Below, one piece after another: positions 57,250-64,000 of a stretch of 64,000 nt of DNA (its first letter is position 1; every line of letters begins with the position of its first letter). The notes under the pieces are model-generated. The model was given only the letters and a program-made list of their open reading frames with translations. It did not search any database and was not told the DNA's origin. This DNA is from Arachidicoccus terrestris (GTDB taxonomy: Bacteria; Bacteroidota; Bacteroidia; Chitinophagales; Chitinophagaceae): NCBI RefSeq assembly GCF_020042345.1, contig NZ_CP083387.1, positions 4,526,001 through 4,590,000 on the forward strand. The letters are read 5' to 3'. The position numbers were made by a program, and so were the translations under genes.

Positions 57250-60075
57250 TCACAGGATCCGGACATTTTTTTTCGGCAAATTCCAGCCCTCAACCGTAAT
57301 CTCCATGTCTGTAGGCGCTGTTGGTTCGAATTTGGAGGTATTTTCAGTTGAATGGATCATTTTTTTCTGGACCGTTTCTGAAGGAGGATCTACGTAGATC
57401 GTTTTAGCATCGCCGGGAAGTATCGTCAGGTAATTATCTGAATAAAATGCCGGCAATATCCGCTTCTGAGTGGATTTATTGACAACAGAAATCCTGTTGA
57501 AAAAAGCTGGCGCTGCCTCTTTCGGATTATCCAGCTGCACTTCTATTCTTTTTTGTCCGCCGGCCTCTTCAATCCAACGTGCCGTTATTTGTAGAGAGGA
57601 GGCCTTCATATGTTGAAGGCCACTGTAATTACCTGCTTTGTCTCTGGTCCAATAGATATTTTCACTGATGATATTTTTATGCAGATCTAGTAACTTTAAG
57701 GACAAGAGCAAGCCTTTCCCCGCTTCCGGTCTTGACAGCGCGCCGGCCACAGATAAAAGAAGTTTAGGGTGTTGTGGTATGGCCTGCGTGATCGTTCTGG
57801 TCAGCAGCTTTGTGGCACCGTCATAGCTACAGACTGTAATTTCCATGATCAAATTGCGTACGGTCTGATACGTATTATTGGCGATATATATACTGCTATC
57901 GGCCGGATTAAACATCAGATGCACTTTTTCAGCGGCTTTTTTAAGCCCATAGAGACAGGCATTGGGATCCAGGTAATAGTCGTACATCTGCCCACGCATA
58001 GCCGTCCAAGGGTTTTGGGTTTTCCAGATGATAAAACCTGTGTACCAATCCCACTGCCGCGCCGTAAAGCCTTCCATTAAAGCCCGATACTGATTATAAT
58101 TGATCAGCTGACAGATCCTGGCAAATTCAGTCGTATTTTCCGGTTGTCCATACCGGCTCACAGAACTGCCATAACCGATATATTTATGATATTGCCAGAC
58201 ACTGTCGATCAGCGTACTTTTATCATAACCGGATTGCTGACCGGCGGCGGGTAGCTGCTCGGGCAAACTGCCGGGTGGCAAAAAGCGCTTTAGAGAAACA
58301 ATATCTCCGATACCCACGGAACCGATTTCAGAATTAAAAGGAAAAGTTCTATGGGTCCAGAACTTTTCTATCGGCTGTATTCCATAAGGTCCGTCTCCAT
58401 TTCCTCCCAGCGTATTAAAAGACATGCTGTCAGAATTGGAAAAATCAATATACCAGCGGGTGGTATCCAACAGCGGCAGCAGGCTGTCTTGTAATCCGGA
58501 TTGCAGATCCGGTGCCAGGGTTATTTCATTGCCACCACACCAGATGGCCAGTGACGCATAATTGCGGAGCATCCGGATCTGGTCTGCAGCAGATGCTAAG
58601 AACAGGCCGTGATCATCCGGGTACCCTCTTCGTGTCCAGATATCATCTTTCTTTTTGGGATCCTGCCACCTGCCATTGCAATCCCCCGACCCCCAAAAAT
58701 CCTGCATTACCAGTAATCCATACTTGTCGCAGGCCTCATAAAATTCCGGCCGCTCGGTGAGTGCGCCACCCCAGACCCGGATCAGATTGAGCCCCATATC
58801 CCGATGAAATCTCACTTCAGCATCATACCGCTCGGGGCTGAGTCGAAGCATTGCGTCGGAAACAATCCAGTTACCCCCTCTGATAAAAAGTGGCTGACCA
58901 TTGACGAGTACCTCTGTGCTTCTGGTTCTGTCATTCCATCTGTGATCGATCTGGCGAACGCCAATCAAAAGATGCGTACTATCCGACACATTTCCATCCT
59001 GCAATGTAAACTGAAAACTGGCCGGGTATAGAAACGGCAAGTGATGATCCCCCAAGGCTTCCATGCCCGACGGCCACCAGAGTTTAGGACGGTAAAGGGT
59101 ATCTGTGTCGAAGATGACAGTCGTAGATGCTCCCGCGCCTATTGTCACTTTTCTGGTAAGCACACTGCCTGCCATATGAAAGCTGGCTGTCCCCGTGACA
59201 GAATGGTCCGAACGGTTATGCAGGTCCACCGTCGTATGGAGGATAGCTGGCGCCTGGTCTTTAGCGGAAGGCATTCTTTTGCCCGGAACACGCGTCACCA
59301 CATGAGGTGCCGATAGGAAGATTGGGCCCTCGCAGGAGATAAAAACCTTATCCCAGATGCCTGTATTACGGTCTCTGACCGGTTGAATCCAGTCCCAGCC
59401 CGCCACATATTGATGGGTGACATTTTTAGCGATTGTTCCGTCACCCCCCTGGCCACCATTGGGATTACCAACCGGATCCGGTGGATAAACAATAATCGCC
59501 AGACGGTTGCTTCCCTCTTTATTCAGTAGCCTGGTGATGTTAAAATGACGGCGCAAAAACATACCCTTTAATGTCGTATCATTTAGTTTATGTCCATTCA
59601 GGTAGGCATCGAACCCATAATTTACACCTCTTAAATGCAAATAATATTGCCCATCATGATCGAGGTTGCTGATCGCAAAATCTTTGACAAACCAATACGT
59701 GTAGTAATCGCTTCCTGTTGCATAAATATCGGGGATCTGATTGTTGTTCATGCCATAAAACGGATCCGGTACTTTACCATTATTGAGTAAGCTGGTCAGT
59801 ACGGTGCCAGGCACAGTGGCAGGTTGCCACCCTTTTAAAGAGGCGCCGGGCTCGGCCCATTTGCCGATATCCTTACCCGAAGAAACAGTTGCTGCCTGTT
59901 TAAAAACCCAGCCCCGGTTAAGCTCAGTTTGAACAGCTTTGGCCGCGCCATCTATCCTCAACGGCTGCTGGCCGGCGCTATTGAGAGTCGCCATTAGGAA
60001 AGAAAAAGCCAGTACAGCTGCTATTGATCTTTGGCACAAATGATGGGTCAGTAAGGAAAAAATAAGTTTCTTCAT
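57250..60075 (-). CDS. Secreted GH2 enzyme (beta-mannosidase / exo-beta-glucosaminidase type)
   Basis: A 941-residue secreted GH2 glycosidase, numbered from Met at 60075. The frame is open to 60099 but that extension lacks signal character. The order is signal peptide (about 15-37), sugar-binding jelly-roll domain (about 40-250), immunoglobulin-like domain (about 255-375), a TIM-barrel catalytic domain with acid/base Glu517 in WCGGNE and probable nucleophile Glu583 in FNSEIGS, then C-terminal beta-domains. The catalytic pair and the multi-domain C-terminus fit beta-mannosidase or exo-beta-D-glucosaminidase. The substrate is not fixed. It is downstream of xseB, separated by a terminator, and convergent with the lipoprotein cluster. 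Confidence 0.9.
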   Translation of the reverse strand: MKKLIFSLLTHHLCQRSIAAVLAFSFLMATLNSAGQQPLRIDGAAKAVQTELNRGWVFKQAATVSSGKDIGKWAEPGASLKGWQPATVPGTVLTSLLNNGKVPDPFYGMNNNQIPDIYATGSDYYTYWFVKDFAISNLDHDGQYYLHLRGVNYGFDAYLNGHKLNDTTLKGMFLRRHFNITRLLNKEGSNRLAIIVYPPDPVGNPNGGQGGDGTIAKNVTHQYVAGWDWIQPVRDRNTGIWDKVFISCEGPIFLSAPHVVTRVPGKRMPSAKDQAPAILHTTVDLHNRSDHSVTGTASFHMAGSVLTRKVTIGAGASTTVIFDTDTLYRPKLWWPSGMEALGDHHLPFLYPASFQFTLQDGNVSDSTHLLIGVRQIDHRWNDRTRSTEVLVNGQPLFIRGGNWIVSDAMLRLSPERYDAEVRFHRDMGLNLIRVWGGALTERPEFYEACDKYGLLVMQDFWGSGDCNGRWQDPKKKDDIWTRRGYPDDHGLFLASAADQIRMLRNYASLAIWCGGNEITLAPDLQSGLQDSLLPLLDTTRWYIDFSNSDSMSFNTLGGNGDGPYGIQPIEKFWTHRTFPFNSEIGSVGIGDIVSLKRFLPPGSLPEQLPAAGQQSGYDKSTLIDSVWQYHKYIGYGSSVSRYGQPENTTEFARICQLINYNQYRALMEGFTARQWDWYTGFIIWKTQNPWTAMRGQMYDYYLDPNACLYGLKKAAEKVHLMFNPADSSIYIANNTYQTVRNLIMEITVCSYDGATKLLTRTITQAIPQHPKLLLSVAGALSRPEAGKGLLLSLKLLDLHKNIISENIYWTRDKAGNYSGLQHMKASSLQITARWIEEAGGQKRIEVQLDNPKEAAPAFFNRISVVNKSTQKRILPAFYSDNYLTILPGDAKTIYVDPPSETVQKKMIHSTENTSKFEPTAPTDMEITVEGWNLPKKNVRIL

Positions 60076-60131
60076 CAAATTACAAGGCGTACAACGCATC
60101 TAGTGTAAATATAATAGGTGATATCAATGTA

Positions 60132-60161
60132 TTAAAACAGCCTGGCCAATTGGGGCCGGCT
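60132..60161 (-). terminator. Terminator after xseA-xseB
   Basis: AGCC-T-GGCC (60139-60147) pairs with GGCCGGCT (60154-60161) with one bulged base, loop of 6, followed by GTTTTAAT on the minus strand. It is bidirectional in shape, because TTTTTA follows on the plus strand. Confidence 0.65.
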
Positions 60162-60184
60162 TTTTATAGAATAAATGTGGTCTG

Positions 60185-60454
60185 TTAATCACGCCTTTTA
60201 TCGTCATCCTTATTATTGACATTTGCTGGATTACTTCCTGGTTTTGCGGCACTTTTCCCCTCTTCCATGCTGGTCATCACAGCCGCCACTTCCTTTTCCG
60301 TAGCGCGCAACTTGTTTTGACAAAAGGCGATTAACTCCGCAGCGCGCTTTACGCGGACAGCCAGTTCATCAATGGAGACAGACTCATTTTCCATTTCCAG
60401 GGCAATGTTCTCCAGCTCTTCGTAAGCAGCACTATACGTTAAATCCTGTTCCAT
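60185..60454 (-). CDS. xseB: Exodeoxyribonuclease VII small subunit
   Basis: An 89-residue helical protein that assembles with XseA into the single-strand-specific exonuclease VII. The conserved core (about residues 6-62) has the typical TYSAAYEELENIALEMEN start and the long Arg/Glu-rich helices. The C-terminal ~25 residues are a charged tail. Its start codon overlaps the end of xseA by 23 bases, as expected for a translationally coupled pair. No anomalies. Confidence 0.95.
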   Translation of the reverse strand: MEQDLTYSAAYEELENIALEMENESVSIDELAVRVKRAAELIAFCQNKLRATEKEVAAVMTSMEEGKSAAKPGSNPANVNNKDDDKRRD

Positions 60455-61871
60455 CTGTATTTTCTTTTTTATTGTTAACCGTTACATCCAGTGTGATCTT
60501 ACTGGTAATAATTTCTATTGATTGGTTTTTTGTTAACTGGGTATGATCAGTGATGATCCTTCCTTTTGCCCTGATCAGGGCAAAGCCTTTTTGCAGGATC
60601 TGATCCGGGCTCATTAACCGGATATTTGTTTGCAGATGCCTGAGGCCGGTATCGGCGGCCTTCAATTGAATCCCGGACCAGGTCCATATCTTATCTTTTT
60701 GAATGCCTATGTCCCTTCGTGCGCCAGCAAGTCTGTGTTCAACGGTGCTAAAAACTTCATGTTTAAAGTTTTGCAAAGCATGTTGATGCGCATAGACTAA
60801 TTCCGTAGTGCCGGTGACTATTAATGACTGCAGTTTATATAGAGCGCGTTCCTGCAGCTGCAGAAAATCGCGGGTCCGGTGTAACAGGCGGCCATTGAGA
60901 TGTTCCACCAGCCGGGTGCGCTCTGATAAATAGGTTTTGGCATGCAGCAGAATGGACTGGCGAAGTTCCGATATACTTTTCTCAAAATTTCGATTATGAT
61001 GCAGTATGAACTCCGCGGCCTGTGTAGGGGTTTTCGTGGCAGTATGCGCCATCAGGTCAGCGATCGTTTCATTTTTCTGATGCCCGATACCAGTGATGAC
61101 CGGTATCGGAAACTTAGCCACGGCTCTGGCGATCTGGTAATGATCAAATACAATAAAATCTGTTTGGGCACCACCCCCTCTAAGCAATAAAACAGCATCA
61201 TACGATTTGCCGGAATTAAACACCTGAATAAGCTGTCCGACGATCTGATCCACATTATCCACTCCCTGTACCACGGTCAGATATCTATCCAGCTCAAACT
61301 GATAGCCTTCCGGATTTTTTTCCAGTGTGTGGATAAAATCTTCCATGCCTGCCGATGTCAAAGATGAGATAATGGCCAGTCTTTGCAGTACAGGTGGCAA
61401 CTGGATGGATTTATTGCGCGTACGATAACCCTCGGGTGTCCTTTCAATAAAATCATTTTCCTGCACCAGTTTTTGAAGCGTCAAATGCCGGGCCTCATAT
61501 AACTTCCCGACCGTATAAGCCGCATCCAGGTCCACCAGATCGAGTGCCAGACCATACTGCTGGTGGAATACCACTTTGACCTGCGCCAATACCTGAATAT
61601 TACTGGTAAACCGCTGTCCCGTTTTCTTTTCAAATTCCTGCACTTTGGTTGAACCGGCTCCCCAGGCCTTGGCAGAAAACTTTGCCAGTAAACCATCGGT
61701 GTCCTCTCTTTTTTCTACCAGCTCAAAGCTATGATAATTTTTTTCCTGTCTGTATTGATGCCCCGAGACTTCCGCCAATACCCAATAAGCTGTCTGTCGG
61801 AACCGGGTATCCAGTACCTGCCCGACAATGGCAGCCAGTTCAGAGAGCCTTATATAAGGAGGATATTGCAT
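60432..61871 (-). CDS. xseA: Exodeoxyribonuclease VII large subunit
   Basis: A 479-residue catalytic subunit of exonuclease VII, degrading single-stranded DNA into oligonucleotides. An OB-fold-type N-terminal domain (about 8-105) precedes the catalytic domain with the motifs LLRGGGAQTDF and ITGIGHQKNETIADLMAHT. The long coiled-coil region is at about 300-420. The Met at 61871 (Met-Gln-Tyr-Pro) is the start because the upstream extension to 61922 is Ser/Phe-rich and unlike the family. A TATTTTTG box (61927-61920, minus) is compatible with this. Confidence 0.95.
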   Translation of the reverse strand: MQYPPYIRLSELAAIVGQVLDTRFRQTAYWVLAEVSGHQYRQEKNYHSFELVEKREDTDGLLAKFSAKAWGAGSTKVQEFEKKTGQRFTSNIQVLAQVKVVFHQQYGLALDLVDLDAAYTVGKLYEARHLTLQKLVQENDFIERTPEGYRTRNKSIQLPPVLQRLAIISSLTSAGMEDFIHTLEKNPEGYQFELDRYLTVVQGVDNVDQIVGQLIQVFNSGKSYDAVLLLRGGGAQTDFIVFDHYQIARAVAKFPIPVITGIGHQKNETIADLMAHTATKTPTQAAEFILHHNRNFEKSISELRQSILLHAKTYLSERTRLVEHLNGRLLHRTRDFLQLQERALYKLQSLIVTGTTELVYAHQHALQNFKHEVFSTVEHRLAGARRDIGIQKDKIWTWSGIQLKAADTGLRHLQTNIRLMSPDQILQKGFALIRAKGRIITDHTQLTKNQSIEIITSKITLDVTVNNKKENTDGTGFNV

Positions 61872-61979
61872 ATGTTTGAATAATGAAAAACTGCCTGAGG
61901 GTGATTTAAATTTTAAAGACAAAAATACAATAACTCAGCGGAAATGCCCGGGTAGCTGGTAATGTACAATATAAAAATT

Positions 61980-62025
61980 GGCGGTAACTTCAGGCTGGAA
62001 TAATACCAGCAAAAGAAATACCGCC
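61980..62025 (-). terminator. Nested-hairpin terminator after the SGNH gene
   Basis: Outer stem GGCGGTA/TACCGCC (61980-61986 with 62019-62025) and inner stem GCTGG/CCAGC (61994-61998 with 62006-62010). On the minus strand it is followed by AATTTTTAT. Confidence 0.75.
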
Positions 62026-62060
62026 GATCCAACACGATGAATATGATGTATGTTCAGCTC

Positions 62061-62765
62061 TTAAAGTGCTTTTTTGATGGACTTCAGGACGATCTCTTCC
62101 ATGATCTTGTACCCTTCCAACGTAGGATGGACGCCATCTTTGGCCAGGCTGGCCGGTAATCCGCCCCTTTCATCTGCCAGTCTGGAGAAATAATCCACAT
62201 AAATAAAATGATTTTTGCGGGCATAGGCCTGAATCATTTTATTTAAAGCAGGAATTTTTATATTAGGCTGCTTGCCTCTACTCCAGGGATAATCGAAAGC
62301 TGGCGTAACCGAGCATAAAAGCACTTTAACACCATGCGCCTTTGCCAGTTCAGCCATGGACGCCAGATTCCCCATGATATTATCCAGTTCGATATCGCCG
62401 GTATTTCCAGCAATATCATTGGTGCCCGCCAGAATGACTACGGCTTTGGGATGTAAGTCCAGTACATCTTTTCTAAAACGCACCAGCATCTGAGATGTCG
62501 TCTGTCCGCTGATGCCTCTGCCGATAAAGTGATGGGTCTTGAAAAAACTACTATCATTATGATACCAGCCTTCTGTAATGGAGTTACCCATAAAGACCAC
62601 CTGCCTGTCCGAAGACGGCAACGCTTTGACCATCTGATTGGAAGCGTTATATTTTTTAAAGTTAGCCCAGTCTCCTTTCTGGGCCTTGGCTTGTATAGTG
62701 CCCAACCCAAATGTAAGCATCAGCAAGGCTGCTGCAGTAATTTTGCTTTGAATAGTCATAGTCAT
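62061..62765 (-). CDS. Secreted SGNH/GDSL-family esterase
   Basis: A 234-residue hydrolase probably removing acyl groups from polysaccharides or glycoproteins. Signal peptide to about residue 27. All SGNH blocks are present: block I FMGNSITEG with nucleophile Ser62, block II GRGISGQTT (Gly85), block III AGTND (Asn116), and block V DGVHPT (Asp210, His213). Length is close to the family minimum. The start could also be Met3. It is divergent from the GH29 gene, whose neighbourhood and the GH2 gene suggest work on acylated glycans. Confidence 0.92.
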   Translation of the reverse strand: MTMTIQSKITAAALLMLTFGLGTIQAKAQKGDWANFKKYNASNQMVKALPSSDRQVVFMGNSITEGWYHNDSSFFKTHHFIGRGISGQTTSQMLVRFRKDVLDLHPKAVVILAGTNDIAGNTGDIELDNIMGNLASMAELAKAHGVKVLLCSVTPAFDYPWSRGKQPNIKIPALNKMIQAYARKNHFIYVDYFSRLADERGGLPASLAKDGVHPTLEGYKIMEEIVLKSIKKAL

Positions 62766-63159
62766 TTGTAATTTAATAGATCGATTTTAGTTTTCTGAAT
62801 GAGTTAAAAAGCTGACAGGTGGCTGCTGGAAAAAGCATTGGTAAATGTTGAACAGCCGTGTGTTTCATGATCGGAACGATCTGCCATTCTTCCTGCCATC
62901 CGCCTTCTTTTTCAAAGGTCAAATTAAGAATTTTATAGATTGAGGCGGCAACTATTAACATTTGATTGCAGTTTCTCCATATGAACGGATTGAAAACAGT
63001 AATTGAAGATTGCTTCAAAGAAGCCAAGATTGTTGTATAACAAGTTAATTTGTCATTAAAGACTTGAAATAAATGCGTGTAATTTCATGGAGCAAAATCA
63101 CTCAACCGTATCATCAGGCACAGCGGATATATTTTGATCACCAAAATCTAAAAGATACC
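62766..63159. other. Divergent control region between SGNH and GH29 genes
   Basis: About 390 bases. The minus-strand ORF at 62773-63027 lacks recognisable content and is not called. No exact -7 box was found on either strand. Confidence 0.4.
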
Positions 63160-64000
63160 ATGAAAAAACTGATCTCTTTTTTATTACTTGCTGTTTTAGT
63201 AACAGGTACCGTTTACAGCCAGCAACACCTGTCAAATGAAACCGCGCAGCAGAAAACAACGCGTATGAAGTGGTGGACAGATGCCCGATTCGGCATGTTC
63301 ATCCATTGGGGGCTGTATTCAGAAGCCGCCCGTCATGAGTGGGTCAAAAACCGGGAAAGGATGACCAACGCTCAGTACCAGAAGTATTTCGACAATTTTG
63401 ACCCTGACCATTTCGAACCCAGAAAGTGGGCAAAGGAGGCAAAAGCGGCCGGCATGAAATACGCGGTACTGACCACAAAACACCATGAAGGGTTTTGTCT
63501 GTTCGATTCTAAGTATACGGACTACAAAGCGATGAATACAAAAGCACACAGAGATCTGGTCCGGGAATTTGTAGACGCCTTCAGAGCTGAGGGACTGAAA
63601 GTAGGCTTTTATTATTCCCTGATCGACTGGCATCATCCCGATTTCACCATCGACAAACATCATCCGCAGCGCCTGGATAAGGGCGACAGTGCTGCCTACG
63701 CTTCGTTAAATCGGGGGAAGGATTTCGGTAAATACCGGCAATATCTGTTCAACCAGGTGAAAGAACTGCTGACTAATTACGGGAAGATCGATATTATGTG
63801 GCTGGACTTCTCCTACCCCGGCAAGTTCGGTAAGGGCCATGAGGACTGGGGGTCCAAAGATCTATTAAAAATGATCCGAAAACTACAGCCAGGCATTATC
63901 GTAGACAACCGGCTGGACCTGAACAACTATGCTGACGGATATGATTTTGAAACGCCCGAACAGGTGAGCGCCGAAACCCTTGCCAAATACAGAGGCAAGA
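63160..64000 (+). CDS. Secreted alpha-L-fucosidase, GH29 (partial, cut by window end)
   Basis: 280 codons of an alpha-L-fucosidase; the frame stays open to the window edge, so the C-terminal part is outside. Signal peptide to about residue 20. The catalytic (beta/alpha)8 domain begins with FGMFIHWGLYS. The conserved TTKHHEGF motif is at 105-112, and the nucleophile Asp216 lies in DIMWLDFSYPG. It removes terminal fucose from xyloglucan, N-glycans or other fucosylated glycans. The gene is divergent from the SGNH esterase. Confidence 0.93.
   Translation, partial: MKKLISFLLLAVLVTGTVYSQQHLSNETAQQKTTRMKWWTDARFGMFIHWGLYSEAARHEWVKNRERMTNAQYQKYFDNFDPDHFEPRKWAKEAKAAGMKYAVLTTKHHEGFCLFDSKYTDYKAMNTKAHRDLVREFVDAFRAEGLKVGFYYSLIDWHHPDFTIDKHHPQRLDKGDSAAYASLNRGKDFGKYRQYLFNQVKELLTNYGKIDIMWLDFSYPGKFGKGHEDWGSKDLLKMIRKLQPGIIVDNRLDLNNYADGYDFETPEQVSAETLAKYRGK

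Noticed and set aside
62773-63027. Minus-strand ORF of 84 codons between the SGNH and GH29 genes
   Set aside because: Lies in a divergent promoter region, random-looking sequence, no ribosome-binding site.
1-64000. CRISPR arrays, tRNA, rRNA or prophage genes
   Set aside because: No regularly spaced direct repeats, no cloverleaf-like TTCGAATC-type arms at gene-sized spacing, and no phage structural or integrase motifs were found by eye; short tRNA-like stretches could still be missed.

Overview
The window looks like a chromosomal segment of a member of the Bacteroidota, most likely a Chitinophagaceae-type soil or plant-associated glycan degrader. The evidence is three SusC/SusD pairs, many Cys-lipoproteins with short lipoboxes, TAnnTTTG-type -7 promoter boxes, a lipoprotein form of TamA next to TamB, and several secreted glycoside hydrolases. 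No rRNA, tRNA, CRISPR array or intact mobile element was seen. The genus cannot be fixed from the sequence alone.

Layout. 0-6.5 kb is core-type: peptide deformylase, a secreted protein of unknown function, a K+-dependent-type membrane pyrophosphatase, a small membrane protein overlapping a queuosine-precursor transporter, and an alpha/beta hydrolase. 6.5-12.6 kb holds an orphan SusC/SusD pair behind a long leader with two overlapping hairpins. 12.8-20.4 kb (minus strand) is tamB-tamL. 20.6-29.6 kb is a divergent arabinose-polymer utilisation locus: GH43, a small protein and GH51 on minus; SusC/SusD on plus; a 10-bp dyad between them.

29.8-38.3 kb is accessory: a DUF488 protein, a candidate structured RNA, a small lipoprotein, a decayed IS200/IS605 tnpB with in-frame stops, an AraC-type regulator, a thioredoxin-like lipoprotein, a six-hairpin glycosidase, an unrecognised 242-residue protein, and a solo IS200/IS605 right-end/omega-RNA-like sequence. 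38.3-43.1 kb is a third SusC/SusD pair (minus), followed by a methyltransferase and a divergent second AraC-type regulator.

45.7-54.2 kb is gene-poor. It carries an alpha-oxoamine synthase/TetR operon, a lipoprotein and an ABC-F ATPase, separated by long non-coding stretches. 54.2-57.2 kb is an OmpA-domain protein with two lipoproteins. 57.2-64.0 kb has a GH2 enzyme, xseA-xseB, an SGNH esterase and the start of a GH29 alpha-L-fucosidase cut by the window edge.

How it fits together. The SusC/SusD pairs import oligosaccharides through the outer membrane. GH43/GH51 fit arabinan or arabinoxylan side chains, and GH2/SGNH/GH29 fit decorated hemicellulose or glycoproteins. I found no clear multi-gene novel defence or biosynthetic system. 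The least explained signals are the candidate RNA at 30.5-30.75 kb, the two IS200/IS605 remnants, the SusC leader hairpins, and the alpha-oxoamine synthase/TetR pair in its gene-poor surroundings.
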